This document shows, piece by piece, positions 8,260 through 17,874 of a stretch of 46,079 nt of DNA. A program made the position numbers and the translations under genes. Numbering within the stretch: the stretch's first letter is position 1; every line of letters begins with the position of its first letter. The DNA lies in assembly GCA_036822055.1 (NCBI GenBank), contig DAISIK010000025.1, positions 1 through 46,079 of the forward strand. Direction: 5' to 3'. This DNA is from DAISIK01 sp036822055 (GTDB lineage: Bacteria > Verrucomicrobiota > Verrucomicrobiia > Opitutales > Puniceicoccaceae). The notes beneath the pieces were generated by a model, which worked only from the letters and a program-made list of their open reading frames with translations, was not told where the DNA came from and did no database searches.

Positions 8260-9753
8260 TTAGCGAAGGGTCTCCAAGGCCGTTAGTACCGAATTGACCG
8301 GAGCAGAAATGAGGGCTGGATAGATCCCGATCGCGAGGAGCGGAACGAGTAGCACGAGGGCCGGCACTTTCTCCGACATTTTCAAATCTTCAATTTCCTC
8401 ACCCCGGGTAACGGCCAGAAGCATTTCCGTCTTTTCTCCAAAAAATACTTTGGCCACCGCCCGTAAGCCATAAACGGCGGAGATGACGATGCCGATGGCC
8501 GCGAGTCCCATAACCAAGGGGTTGAATTGCCAAAGGGCGAAAAAGATGGTGAACTCTCCCCAGAAGCTTGCGAAGCCGGGGAGACCGATGTTTGCCATTG
8601 TCGCAGCGACAAAAAGAGTCGCCAATATCGGAGCGGATTTGGCCAGGCCGCCCATTTCCCTCATGTCAAAGGTCTTTGTGCGGAAATAAATTGAGGTAGA
8701 GAGGAGGAATAGCAGCGCGACGGTCAGACCGTGCCCAAACATCAGGATGACGGCTCCACCCACCCCGAGAGTGGAATAGGTGGCGATACCGAGGAAGCAA
8801 TAGCCCATGTGCATCACGGAGGAATAACCCATCATACTCTTGAGGTCCCGCTGGGCGGCGGTGATCAAGCCGATGACGAGGATGTTTCCAAGCGCAAGGA
8901 CGGTGAGGAGATCGATCCACTTGGCTGCGCCAACGGTTAGCAGGGGCATAGCGACCTGGATGAGGGTGTAGAGGCCAAACTTCTTCAGAACTCCGGCGTG
9001 CAGCATAGCGGCAGATGAGGGAGCTGCACCGTACCCAGCGGGTGCCCAGGAGTGGAAAGGAAAGAGGGAGACGAGAATCCCGAGCCCGAAGAGGAGGAGA
9101 CCAAAGAGTGACTCCTGTAAGCCACCTTCGACGACGGCATTGCGAAGGGCAGCGATATCAAAACTCTCCGCGCCGGACCCGATGTAGATCCCGATCAGTC
9201 CGGCCAGGGATAGCATCGCTCCGAGGGTCAGATAAACGGTCATCTCCATGGCGATTCGCCCCCGCTCGTAGCCGCCCCAGACGCCAATCAGAATGAAGGT
9301 CGGAATCAGAGCCACCTCGTGGAAAAAGTAGAGGAAGAAGACATCCCTCGTGGCGAAGATCCCCATCAATCCGGTTTGCATGATCAGCAGAAGACCGAGA
9401 TAGAATGGCTTGCGATCTGCTGGGGAGTAGAGCGCAAAAATCCCGGCCGCCAATCCAACAATGCCTGCGAGCAGGAAAAGCGGCATGGAGATGCCGTTCA
9501 GCCCGAAAGACAGGAAGATGCCCATCGACGAGAGACCGGTGTCAAACTTGGAGTTGAAAACAAAGCCGTCCTCTCCCATCGCACCGGGGAACTTAATCAT
9601 CAGAATCAGGGCGGCTACCAGAGGCACCCCGAATCCGATAAGGGTGAGGGGGCGAATACTGTCCTGGACGTCCTTGGATCCAATCAGGAGGAAGATGCCG
9701 CAAATCAACGGAGTGATCAGGCTCAGCGGTAAAAGTAAATCAATCGCTTCCAT
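8260..9753 (-). CDS. nuoM: NADH-quinone oxidoreductase subunit M
   Basis: This is the second antiporter-like proton-channel subunit of complex I (497 residues, about 14 transmembrane helices). The helix-5 glutamate motif appears in 'YFFHEVALIPTFILIGVWGG', which is diagnostic for NuoM. The helix 7-8 region contains 'FPFHSWAPAGYGAAPSSAAM', corresponding to the family's 'FPFHTWLPDAHxxAPTxGS'. It is tightly packed between nuoL (3 bp) and nuoN (2 bp), consistent with a single transcript and stoichiometric expression. Confidence 0.95.
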   Translation of the reverse strand: MEAIDLLLPLSLITPLICGIFLLIGSKDVQDSIRPLTLIGFGVPLVAALILMIKFPGAMGEDGFVFNSKFDTGLSSMGIFLSFGLNGISMPLFLLAGIVGLAAGIFALYSPADRKPFYLGLLLIMQTGLMGIFATRDVFFLYFFHEVALIPTFILIGVWGGYERGRIAMEMTVYLTLGAMLSLAGLIGIYIGSGAESFDIAALRNAVVEGGLQESLFGLLLFGLGILVSLFPFHSWAPAGYGAAPSSAAMLHAGVLKKFGLYTLIQVAMPLLTVGAAKWIDLLTVLALGNILVIGLITAAQRDLKSMMGYSSVMHMGYCFLGIATYSTLGVGGAVILMFGHGLTVALLFLLSTSIYFRTKTFDMREMGGLAKSAPILATLFVAATMANIGLPGFASFWGEFTIFFALWQFNPLVMGLAAIGIVISAVYGLRAVAKVFFGEKTEMLLAVTRGEEIEDLKMSEKVPALVLLVPLLAIGIYPALISAPVNSVLTALETLR

Positions 9754-9756
9754 CGA

Positions 9757-11595
9757 TTATTGCAGTGCGAAAAAGGTAAAGATGGCGACCCCGCCAAAAA
9801 ACCAGAAAACGTAGTTGCGGAGCGATCCGGTATGAGCGGATTTGGCGAGAATGCCGAGCAATCCGGCGACCCCGGCACCCCCGCGAACAAAAACGCCCCC
9901 GACGAAGAAGGTATCGCAGAAGTCGAGTATGTCGGAGATTCGCTGCTGAACCCGGTAGACTAGGCGGTCGTAGATCTCATCAATGTAAAGGCGTCCCCGA
10001 AGTACCTTGAAAAGTGGTTGAGAGCGTTTTTCCAAAGCGTCTTCTTTGGCCCCGATTCCGTAGAAAAAGACGGCCAGAACTAATCCACCGATCCACGCCA
10101 GGGTACCGAAGATTAAAATCACGAAATGCGAGAGGAAACCCTCTGAAAGATGGGCAGCCTGATGAAAATCTGGATAGAAACCATCCTGCACGAAGGAAGG
10201 ATAGATCCAATGAAACCCGCCGATGACCGAAAGAACGGCGAGGACGAGGAGGGGGACCCTCATGGTGAGTGATGGCTCGTGAGCCTTAGCCGCTGCTTCG
10301 CTCTTGGCTTCTCCGAGAAAGGCAATGAGGAAGAGCCGGCCCATGTAGAGCGCAGTCAAGAAGGCCCCGAAAAGGAGCAGAAAGAAAGCTGCCGGATCGA
10401 CCTCAGCGGCTGCGGCGAGGATCGACTCCTTGCTGAAAAAGCCTGAGGTAAAATTGACCCCGATAAGTGCAGCGATGCCAATCGCGAAGGTTAGACTGGT
10501 CACAGGCATCGAACGCCGGAGCCCACCCATTTTGAAGATGTCCTGTTCATGATGGAGGGCGTGGATGACCGACCCCGATCCAAGAAACAAAAGCGCCTTG
10601 AAAAAGGCGTGTGTCATCAAATGGAACAACGCGACCCCGGGATAGCCCAACCCAAAGGCAGCCGCCATGTAACCGAGTTGGGACAGGGTTGAATAGGCGA
10701 GGATCTTTTTGATGTCCGACTGGGCGAGAGCAACCAAGCCTGCGTAGAGAGCCATGGCGATTCCCAACCAGAGGATCAGGGTCTCGACCGACGGGGTGAG
10801 GAGAAAATCGATTCGCACCAAATAAAATATCCCGGCCGCAACCATGGTGGCTGCGTGGATCAGGGCAGAGACCGGGGTCGGGCCAGCCATCGCGTCCGGA
10901 AGCCATACGTGGAGGGGAAACTGAGCCGACTTTCCAAGGAAACCACAGATCAGAGCCAAACCAAGCCCGGTGCTCACGGCAGACGGATCCAGTGCGGCCA
11001 GTTCCTTGAGGGCAACGAGGTCCGTTGTGCCAAAAAGTCCCTGAACCCATACGATTCCGATCAAAAAGCCGAGGTCCCCGATGCGGTTTACGATGAAAGC
11101 CTTCTTCGATGCGGCGGCTGCTTCCTCGGTGTCGTGATAGTGGGCGATCAGGAGGTAAGAGCTGAAACCGACAAGCTCCCAGAAGACAAAAAGCATGGCC
11201 AGATTGCTCGCAAAGACGATCCCGAGCATCGAAAACATGAAGATGGCCAACCCGCCGAAGAATCGGGCCTTGCCCCGATCATGCTGCATATAACCGAGGC
11301 TGAAAAGGTGGATCAAAAATCCCACGAAGGTTACCACGAAAAGCAACAGGGCAGTCGGCGGATTGAAGAGAAAGCCGAGTGAGATGCCAAAATCCCCGAA
11401 CCGGAGCCATTCATGTTGAAAAAAGACCCCTTCTTCCCCGTTTCCAAGCAGCAAGAAGGCAGCCAGAAAAAGATTTACCGCCGCCGAACCGGTTGAAAGG
11501 TAGGCTGCCAGATTCGGGGACTGGCGGAGAAAGAGGGCTATGGTCCCCGCAGTGAGCAGGGGGATGAGTAAAAAGAGGGGAAAAATCGACTCCAT
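9757..11595 (-). CDS. nuoL: NADH-quinone oxidoreductase subunit L
   Basis: This is the distal antiporter-like subunit of complex I. It has 612 residues, about 16 helices and a C-terminal lateral helix that runs along the membrane arm. 'VFWELVGFSSYLLIAHYHDT' contains the helix-5 glutamate motif and 'FPLHVWLPDAMAGPTPVSAL' is the classic NuoL signature. 'LGYMAAAFGLGYPGVALFHL' leads into 'MTHAFFKALLFLGSG', also a family hallmark. The length is normal. It follows nuoK after 16 bp and precedes nuoM by 3 bp. Confidence 0.96.
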   Translation of the reverse strand: MESIFPLFLLIPLLTAGTIALFLRQSPNLAAYLSTGSAAVNLFLAAFLLLGNGEEGVFFQHEWLRFGDFGISLGFLFNPPTALLLFVVTFVGFLIHLFSLGYMQHDRGKARFFGGLAIFMFSMLGIVFASNLAMLFVFWELVGFSSYLLIAHYHDTEEAAAASKKAFIVNRIGDLGFLIGIVWVQGLFGTTDLVALKELAALDPSAVSTGLGLALICGFLGKSAQFPLHVWLPDAMAGPTPVSALIHAATMVAAGIFYLVRIDFLLTPSVETLILWLGIAMALYAGLVALAQSDIKKILAYSTLSQLGYMAAAFGLGYPGVALFHLMTHAFFKALLFLGSGSVIHALHHEQDIFKMGGLRRSMPVTSLTFAIGIAALIGVNFTSGFFSKESILAAAAEVDPAAFFLLLFGAFLTALYMGRLFLIAFLGEAKSEAAAKAHEPSLTMRVPLLVLAVLSVIGGFHWIYPSFVQDGFYPDFHQAAHLSEGFLSHFVILIFGTLAWIGGLVLAVFFYGIGAKEDALEKRSQPLFKVLRGRLYIDEIYDRLVYRVQQRISDILDFCDTFFVGGVFVRGGAGVAGLLGILAKSAHTGSLRNYVFWFFGGVAIFTFFALQ

Positions 11596-11611
11596 CGCAG
11601 GTATCCTTGCT

Positions 11612-11917
11612 TCAGTGGCTCAGTGCATTCATCTGGTCGAGCATCACGGTTTTTCTTCGACGAAAGAGCTGGACGATGATGGCCAGGCCGACCGCAATTT
11701 CGGCCGCCGCGACGGTGATGATGAAGAAGACGAAGACTGCTCCGTCGAGAGTGTTGTTGTGGCGGGAGAATGCAACAAGGGTCAGGAGCACTGCGTTGAG
11801 CATCAGCTCTAGCGACATGTAGACCACAATCGCATTGCGCCGCAGAAGCACCCCGAAAAATCCGATGCTGAAGAGCAGGGCAGAAACGAGGAGATAGGCA
11901 TTTAGACCGGGTTCCAT
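11612..11917 (-). CDS. nuoK: NADH-quinone oxidoreductase subunit K
   Basis: This small three-helix membrane subunit of complex I (101 residues) is related to MrpC. The conserved helix-2 glutamate lies in 'IVVYMSLELMLNAVLLTLVA' and a second in helix 3, 'ITVAAAEIAVGLAIIVQLFR'. These form part of the central proton path. Its ATG shares one base with the nuoJ stop (TAATG at 11915-11919), a typical coupling overlap. Confidence 0.96.
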   Translation of the reverse strand: MEPGLNAYLLVSALLFSIGFFGVLLRRNAIVVYMSLELMLNAVLLTLVAFSRHNNTLDGAVFVFFIITVAAAEIAVGLAIIVQLFRRRKTVMLDQMNALSH

Positions 11918-12444
11918 TAAACTTCCTTCTCCTTCCCCGAATTGGCTCGCTTGCTAACGACGATGACACCGACCATGGCGATCAGGAGTAGCACTCCGGT
12001 TAGTTGGAATGGGAGCATGTAACGGGTGAAGAGAGCATACCCGTAAGCCTTGAGATTGGCCGTGTATCCAAAAGCCTCTCCCGTTCCGATGGCCTCGGCG
12101 GGGAGCTCAGTACGAGACATTTGCAAGACAGCGACCGCCCCAAAGATAAGCAGCAAACCGGCTATGGAGGCAGCCGCGAGGCTGATGGCCCGTGGACGTA
12201 GTTGCTCCATCTCGTCCATGTCGAGAAGCATGATGATGAAGAGAAAAAGAACCATAACGGCGCCCGCGTAGACCAGCACCTGGAGCACCGCAACGAAGAA
12301 TGCTTCCAGCAGCACGAACAGAGCTGCCATCCCAACGAGGGATAGAATCATGAACATGGCACCGTTAACCGGGTTGCGGGCTATGACCATGAAAAAAGCC
12401 GGAATAACCGTCAAAGCGGCAAATATAGCGAAGATTAGGTCCAC
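11917..12444 (-). CDS. nuoJ: NADH-quinone oxidoreductase subunit J
   Basis: This five-helix membrane subunit of complex I (175 residues) has the conserved 'FVAVLQVLVYAGAVMVLFLF' segment. That segment holds the pi-bulge helix involved in coupling. I chose the GTG at 12444 because AAGGAG stands just upstream and the protein then begins directly with the first membrane helix (VDLIFAIFAALTV). A TTG at 12486 would add 14 atypical residues. About 100 bp separate it from nuoI; the space holds a weak hairpin (GGGGA/TTCCC arms) of unknown role. Confidence 0.93.
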   Translation of the reverse strand: MDLIFAIFAALTVIPAFFMVIARNPVNGAMFMILSLVGMAALFVLLEAFFVAVLQVLVYAGAVMVLFLFIIMLLDMDEMEQLRPRAISLAAASIAGLLLIFGAVAVLQMSRTELPAEAIGTGEAFGYTANLKAYGYALFTRYMLPFQLTGVLLLIAMVGVIVVSKRANSGKEKEV

Positions 12445-12546
12445 CGTACTCCTTGCTGGGGGAAAGCCCTCACAACGACAAGCCAAAACCTGAGGGAAAA
12501 GGTAATCCCCAGAGGTTCCTTCCCAAAAGAAATCTTGGGCTCGGTG

Positions 12547-13092
12547 TCAGTGTCCGGACCCTCGCTTAGACTCCTGGGCCTTCTTCTTATCCCACTTGAA
12601 GTGATTGTCTGGAAGGGTTCCGCCCAACTCATAGAGGCGGTCCTTGCGGTTGACGAATTCATCGCGGGTGTAACCAGTGACGGAGTAGATATCCTGAAGG
12701 AAAATGGCCTCCTCCGGGCACACCTCTTGGCAGAGCCCACAGTAAATGCACCGCAACATATTGATCTCAAATTCTTCGGGCGCCTTCTCGACGTGGTAGT
12801 GCTCGTCATCTTCGGGGATGGAGCCAGGCGTAATGCGGATGGCCCTCGGTGGACAAACGAACTCGCAGAGCTGGCACGAAACACATTTTTCCCGGCCGTT
12901 GGGATCTTTTACAAGCGTAGGCACTCCCCGGTATCCTTCGGGAATGGTTGGCCGCTCCTCTGGGTACTCGAGGGTTACCGGGGGTTTGAAGACGTTTTTC
13001 ACCGTGGTCTTCATTCCCGAAAGAATCTGCGGGATGTAGGTCTTCTCGGCGAAAGTAAGTGGTTTACGCTCTAGGATTTTTGTCTGAGGCAT
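12547..13092 (-). CDS. nuoI: NADH-quinone oxidoreductase subunit I, 2x[4Fe-4S] ferredoxin-like
   Basis: This peripheral-arm subunit of complex I (181 residues) carries clusters N6a and N6b. Two CxxCxxCxxxCP motifs are complete: C70, C73, C76, C80 in 'CVSCQLCEFVCPPRAI', and C115, C118, C121, C125 in 'CIYCGLCQEVCPEEAI'. An extended N-terminus precedes the clusters, as in other NuoI proteins. It passes electrons from NuoG to NuoB. It lies between nuoH and nuoJ in the standard order. Confidence 0.96.
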   Translation of the reverse strand: MPQTKILERKPLTFAEKTYIPQILSGMKTTVKNVFKPPVTLEYPEERPTIPEGYRGVPTLVKDPNGREKCVSCQLCEFVCPPRAIRITPGSIPEDDEHYHVEKAPEEFEINMLRCIYCGLCQEVCPEEAIFLQDIYSVTGYTRDEFVNRKDRLYELGGTLPDNHFKWDKKKAQESKRGSGH

Positions 13093-13119
13093 CGGATAAG
13101 GAGTCGGTTGAAAGGTGCT

Positions 13120-14220
13120 TCACTGCCCCATTGCAGCGAGGATCAGCGCATAGGCGACGAGGTTGGCCAGGGCGAGCGGAAGGAGGATCTTCCAACCGAG
13201 ATTCATGACTTGGTCGTAGCGAAAGCGGGGAATCGTCCAGCGGATGATGACGAAGAAGATGATTCCGATCAGGACTTTAAACAGCAGCCAAAGGGTCGAG
13301 AGGATGGCTCCCAGCACGCCAGCGGGCCAGATGTCCGTAAGCCCCGGGAATGGAAGAAAGCTCCACCCGCCGAGAAAAAGCACAGCGAAAACGGCCGAGC
13401 CGATGACAATGTGGGCGTACTCGGCGGTGAAGAAGATCCCGAACTTAAAGGCTCCGTACTCAGTGTGGAAACCCCCGACGAGGTCTGTTTCTGACTCGGC
13501 CATGTCGAAAGGAAGGCGATTGGTCTCGGCAAAGAGGGCGATGAGGAAGATTAGAGCACTCAGAGGCTGGAGGAAGATCATCCAGGTGGAGTCCATCTGA
13601 TACCCGACTAAACCGTGGAGCCCGAGATAAACGTCACTACCCGGGTAGTTCGCCATCATGAACACCGGTAGGATGGAGAGACCCATGGAGAGCTCATAAG
13701 AGATCATCTGAGCCGAACTGCGGATTCCGCCGAGGAAGGGGTACTTCGAATTTGAGGACCAGCCGGCCAGCACGATGCCGTAAACCCCTAATGAGGAAAC
13801 GGCAAAGAGGAATAAAATCCCGATGTCGAGGGGCGCCAGGCAAAGAACAGTTCGTTCTCCCGTAGCTGGGCTGATGATTTCGCCAAAGGGTACCACCAAC
13901 ATGGTCAGGAGCGCCGGAGTAAGGGCCACAATCGGGGCTAGAATGTAGTAAACCTTGTTTACATGGCCCGGGATCGGCTCCTCCTTGAACAGGAACTTTG
14001 CCCCGTCGGCGATCAGTTGAAACATGCCGAGCCGGGTCAGATACCGACCGACCACTGGAATCGAGGAGACGATCGGCAAAGCTGTCCGGTTGGGACCGAC
14101 TCGACCCTGAATCCAGGCCGAGACCTTTCGCTCAATCAGCACGGAATAGCCTGCGATGGTCATCACCACGACGATCATGGTGAGGGCGTAGGCGAATTTG
14201 AGAATCAATTCGGTGGTCAT
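13120..14220 (-). CDS. nuoH: NADH-quinone oxidoreductase subunit H
   Basis: This membrane subunit (366 residues, about eight helices) forms the quinone-entry channel together with NuoB and NuoD. Hallmarks are 'GRVGPNRTALP' near the N-terminus and 'ETNRLPFDMAESETDLVGGF' followed by HTEYGAFKFG. That is the acidic loop linking quinone chemistry to the proton channels. The length fits the family. It sits between nuoG and nuoI. Confidence 0.96.
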   Translation of the reverse strand: MTTELILKFAYALTMIVVVMTIAGYSVLIERKVSAWIQGRVGPNRTALPIVSSIPVVGRYLTRLGMFQLIADGAKFLFKEEPIPGHVNKVYYILAPIVALTPALLTMLVVPFGEIISPATGERTVLCLAPLDIGILFLFAVSSLGVYGIVLAGWSSNSKYPFLGGIRSSAQMISYELSMGLSILPVFMMANYPGSDVYLGLHGLVGYQMDSTWMIFLQPLSALIFLIALFAETNRLPFDMAESETDLVGGFHTEYGAFKFGIFFTAEYAHIVIGSAVFAVLFLGGWSFLPFPGLTDIWPAGVLGAILSTLWLLFKVLIGIIFFVIIRWTIPRFRYDQVMNLGWKILLPLALANLVAYALILAAMGQ

Positions 14221-14240
14221 GGTCTAGCCCCTTCTACCGA

Positions 14241-15962
14241 TCAGGCGTTGGCGGTGGCTACCTCATTTTCGGCGATGGCTTCAAAAAAGCTGGAGCTATC
14301 AAACTTGAGGGTCTTTCGCTCGGGGAAAGAAAGGTGCTTGAACCTTGCGGCTGGCAGGGAGAGGCCGAGGTCTCCGATGCTCCGGAAGGAGATACCGTGC
14401 AGCTCGGGGACTTTCGAAGAGAAGATTGACCATGCAGCGGAGGCGTCGCGAATCGGTGCCGGGGTAACTTCAAGCCCTGCGAGCAGAGCTCCGAGGAAGG
14501 CACAATCTTCAACAATGCCTTCAGGTCCGGGAACCGCTCGCTCAAACCGCTGAAGACGGAATTGCTGGTTGACGAAGCTTCCGGCCTTTTCAAAGACCGT
14601 CAGGGTCGGAATCACAACGGTTGCTTGTGGGGGTGGAACCTTGGAGCCTGCATAGAGAATGCGTACCTTGCCGAGCTGGGCTTCGGTCAGCCCGGATGCC
14701 TCGAGGTTATCATGGATCGCGAAAATGGTCGTCACTTCTCCGCGATCGATAGCCTCACCGAGGGGGTCAAGGTTTCCGGTTGGGTATTCGCTGATCAAAT
14801 CGTGAAGGAAGAGGCCCCTCATATTGGGACTGCGATCGGCTGAAAGCAGTATACCGTCTTCCTCGCCGAGGTGACTCCGGGCAAAGACCTTTCCTTGGTA
14901 TTTACCCACCAGTTCAGCAATCATTCCCTGCTCTTCAACGGTCGAAAAAGCTGAGACGATCCACCCAATTTTTCCTTCGGCCAATGTTCGTGAGGTTTCA
15001 GCCACCACTTCGGCGAGGGTTTCCACCTCCCCGTCGATCAAGTAATTCCTCGGCCGATCGCTGGCCTCTACCTGGGTGTAGAGTGCGCGACCGCTATCGG
15101 TCATCCATGTGTCATTGACCTCATCGTTTCGACGTGGGGTGATGCGATAGATCTTCCCCTCCCGGGACCAGACCTCAGTATTGGCTCCCACGCTGCTTTC
15201 GGTGCAGATGCTCTTGACTGCACGGAGAAACCAAACTCGCATCTTGAACCGAAAGTCGCGGCTGGTGAGCGCCCCGACCGGGCATATATCCACGGTGTTG
15301 AGGGAGTAGTTACTATCCAGTTCGTGCCCGGGGTAACAAGTGAGCGTGGAATAACTCCCGCGATCCACAAAGCCGAGGACGTCCTCTTTCGGGATCTCCT
15401 GCATGAAGCGAACGCACCGCGAACAGAGAATGCAGCGTTCGTCGTCGAGCATGACGCGCGGGCCGAGCACGGTGCGCTTCGGCTTGGAGTTTTTTTCCTC
15501 AACAAATCGTGAGTAGCCCCGACCATATTCGGTGGCAAACTCCTGCAAGCGACACTCACCGGCCTGATCACAAATCGGGCAATCGAGGGGGTGGTTGACG
15601 AGGAGAAATTCCATTACCCCGTGGCGACAGTCTTCGACAAGTTTGGTATTGGTCTTGATATGAAGGCCCGGTGATACTTTCGAATTACAGGCGATCGCAG
15701 GTTTCGGCATCCAGCCAATCTTTTGCTTGCCGTCCTCATCGAGGATCGGTTCCCCGGTAGCTCGATCGCGCATCGGCATGCCCATTTCGACCAGGCACAT
15801 CCGGCAATTTCCAGCGACGCTAAGCTTGGGGTGGTAGCAATAGTGAGGAACTTCCTTCCCGGCTGCGGCTGCCGCCTCGATCATGGTGACGCCGCTGGGA
15901 ACCTCGACGTCCATCCCGTCGACGTTTACGACTACAGTGTTTGGTTTTGCGTTGTCACTCAT
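14241..15962 (-). CDS. nuoG: NADH-quinone oxidoreductase subunit G, short form without N7 ligands
   Basis: This peripheral-arm iron-sulfur subunit has 573 residues, against roughly 900 in E. coli. The [2Fe-2S] N1b ligands are visible at C42, C53, C56 and C92. The N5 ligands are H124, C128, C131 and C137 ('NHPLDCPICDQAGECRLQ'), and the N4 ligands are C177, C180, C183 and C227. The site of the optional N7 cluster retains only C253. The aligned positions are S256, A260 and T288 in 'ICTESSVGANTEVW' and 'DTWMTDSGR', so N7 should be absent, as in mitochondrial NDUFS1. The C-terminal molybdopterin-like domain is shortened. The ATG overlaps the nuoF stop by one base (TGATG). Confidence 0.93.
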   Translation of the reverse strand: MSDNAKPNTVVVNVDGMDVEVPSGVTMIEAAAAAGKEVPHYCYHPKLSVAGNCRMCLVEMGMPMRDRATGEPILDEDGKQKIGWMPKPAIACNSKVSPGLHIKTNTKLVEDCRHGVMEFLLVNHPLDCPICDQAGECRLQEFATEYGRGYSRFVEEKNSKPKRTVLGPRVMLDDERCILCSRCVRFMQEIPKEDVLGFVDRGSYSTLTCYPGHELDSNYSLNTVDICPVGALTSRDFRFKMRVWFLRAVKSICTESSVGANTEVWSREGKIYRITPRRNDEVNDTWMTDSGRALYTQVEASDRPRNYLIDGEVETLAEVVAETSRTLAEGKIGWIVSAFSTVEEQGMIAELVGKYQGKVFARSHLGEEDGILLSADRSPNMRGLFLHDLISEYPTGNLDPLGEAIDRGEVTTIFAIHDNLEASGLTEAQLGKVRILYAGSKVPPPQATVVIPTLTVFEKAGSFVNQQFRLQRFERAVPGPEGIVEDCAFLGALLAGLEVTPAPIRDASAAWSIFSSKVPELHGISFRSIGDLGLSLPAARFKHLSFPERKTLKFDSSSFFEAIAENEVATANA

Positions 15963-17320
15963 CAGGCGCTTACGAGGTTGTGCTGGCCAGCTTCGACTTG
16001 GGAAGCCTTCTGCCGACGGGCGTATTCAACAAACTCATCCTTGAATTTGGCAATGAAACTTTGGACCGGCCACGAGGTCGCTTCGCCGTGTGCGCAAATG
16101 GTACGCCCCTCGATTTGGTTGGCAATGGAGAGGAGCAGGTCGGCATCCTCTTCGCGGGCCTGGCCAGCAACCATCCGGCTGGAAACCTTTTTCAACCAGA
16201 GGGATCCCTCCCGGCAGGGGGTACACTGACCGCAGCTCTCGTGTGCGTAGAAGGCATTTATGTTGGCGAGGACTTCCACCATGTCCGTCGTGTCGTCCAT
16301 TACGATGATAGCCCCGGAACCGGACATTGAGCCAGCCGCCATGGGTCCATCAAAATCGAGGGGGATATCCTCGACGCCCCAATCAAATTCGGTGCCGTCC
16401 TTCGCTTTGCCTTTGAAACGTTCACCTGCCTTGAGAACCTTTGAAGAGGAGCCACCGGGAATGATCGCCTTCAACTTTCGACCGGGGAGCAGACCTCCCG
16501 CAAGATCATTGATTAACTCCCCGTAGGTGCAGGAGCCGCACTCCACTTCGTAGTAGCCGGGCTTTTGGACGTGGCCGCTGACACTCCAGATTCTGGTGCC
16601 GGTGTTTCCGGGAGTCCCCATTTTCGCATATTCGGCTCCGCCCATTTCGAGGGCATGCCGCACATGGCAGAGGGTCTCGACGTTGTTCACGATGGTGGGG
16701 CACATGTACAGGCCGAGAACGGCTGGAAAGTATGGTGGCTTGATTCTCGGATAGGGACGCTTTCCCTCAAGGGATTCAATCAGCCCGGTTTCCTCGCCGC
16801 AAATGTATGAACCCGCTCCGCGGTGGACGATGATGTCGCAGGAATAGTCTGTCCCGAGAATCTTGTCTCCGAGGAAATTTTTCTCCCGGGCCTCCTCAAT
16901 GGCCTTCTCCAAAATGCGGGCACCGTCGAACATTTCTCCGCGGATGTAGATGAACGCCAGCTTGGCCTGGATGGCGAAGGCGGAAATGATCATTCCCTCG
17001 ATCAACTGGTGAGGGTCCTTGTGGATGATCTGGCGGTCTTTGAAAGTTCCAGGTTCCGATTCGTCGGCATTGCAGATCAAATAGATTGGCTTGCCGGACT
17101 TTCGATCCAGGAATTTCCACTTCATCCCCGCAGGGAAGCCGGCGCCGCCGCGACCGCGGACTCCTGAGTCGAGAACTTCTTTGGAGACGTCTTCGGGTGT
17201 CATCGCAAAGGCTTTCTTCAAGGTCTGGTACCCACCATTTTCGAGATAACACTCAATGTCGGTAGTGTATCCAGGCTGATCGACATGCTTCAGAAGCATT
17301 CTTTTTTCAATGGCTGGCAT
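15962..17320 (-). CDS. nuoF: NADH-quinone oxidoreductase subunit F (NADH/FMN-binding)
   Basis: This is the NADH-oxidising subunit of complex I. It binds NADH, FMN and the [4Fe-4S] cluster N3. The glycine-rich nucleotide/FMN loop is 'GRGGAGFPAGMKWKF' at about residues 56-70. N3 ligands are C363, C366, C369 ('CGQCTPCREG') and C409 ('TICAHGEATSWPV'). I prefer the ATG at 17320 (452 residues) because AAGGA stands about 6 bp upstream and 'MPAIEKRMLLK' is a natural N-terminus. A TTG at 17344 would overlap the nuoE stop and add eight polar residues. The 20-bp gap to nuoE is normal. Confidence 0.95.
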   Translation of the reverse strand: MPAIEKRMLLKHVDQPGYTTDIECYLENGGYQTLKKAFAMTPEDVSKEVLDSGVRGRGGAGFPAGMKWKFLDRKSGKPIYLICNADESEPGTFKDRQIIHKDPHQLIEGMIISAFAIQAKLAFIYIRGEMFDGARILEKAIEEAREKNFLGDKILGTDYSCDIIVHRGAGSYICGEETGLIESLEGKRPYPRIKPPYFPAVLGLYMCPTIVNNVETLCHVRHALEMGGAEYAKMGTPGNTGTRIWSVSGHVQKPGYYEVECGSCTYGELINDLAGGLLPGRKLKAIIPGGSSSKVLKAGERFKGKAKDGTEFDWGVEDIPLDFDGPMAAGSMSGSGAIIVMDDTTDMVEVLANINAFYAHESCGQCTPCREGSLWLKKVSSRMVAGQAREEDADLLLSIANQIEGRTICAHGEATSWPVQSFIAKFKDEFVEYARRQKASQVEAGQHNLVSA

Positions 17321-17340
17321 GGGTTTTCCTTGGTTGTGGT

Positions 17341-17847
17341 TCAAGTGTTTGAGTTGCGGATCGAGGTGATCAGCTCTTCGGTTTTTTCCGGGGTAACATT
17401 CTCGTGGAGAACTTCGCCGATCTGGACCACGGGGGCAGTGCCACAGCTAGCGATGCACTCCACGTATTCGACGGTCACCTCACCTGAAGGAGAGACCTCA
17501 TCAAGCTGGCAGTCAAAGGCCTCAAGGAACTTTTTGCAAACCGTGGCCGAGCCCGCCAGTGCGCATGAGAGGGTACGGCAAACCTTGACATGGTGCTTGC
17601 CAGTGGGAGTTCGCCTCAACATCGGGTAGAAGGTGACAACCTCGTACACGGCGATCGGCTCAAGCTCCAACCGAGAGGCGACCCATTCGATGGCCGGATC
17701 GGGGATGTACCCATGTTCCTCCAGAATCAGGTGAAGGATGGGTAACATAGCGCTTCTCCGCTCCGGGTAGCGGGGAATCAAACGATCAATCTTTTCGGTC
17801 GTGGCCTCGCTGAGAGAAAACGATTTGGTCTGCAGGTCTTGGATCAT
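17341..17847 (-). CDS. nuoE: NADH-quinone oxidoreductase subunit E, [2Fe-2S] thioredoxin-fold
   Basis: This 168-residue subunit pairs with NuoF and carries the off-path [2Fe-2S] cluster N1a. The ligands C90, C95 ('VKVCRTLSCALAG') and C131, C135 ('VECIASCGTAPVVQI') match the family. The N-terminal helical bundle ('MLPILHLILEEHGYIPDPAI') is also typical. It lies 27 bp after nuoD. Confidence 0.95.
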   Translation of the reverse strand: MIQDLQTKSFSLSEATTEKIDRLIPRYPERRSAMLPILHLILEEHGYIPDPAIEWVASRLELEPIAVYEVVTFYPMLRRTPTGKHHVKVCRTLSCALAGSATVCKKFLEAFDCQLDEVSPSGEVTVEYVECIASCGTAPVVQIGEVLHENVTPEKTEELITSIRNSNT

Positions 17848-17874
17848 GGAATTGGATTCCTAAATTGGCTACCT

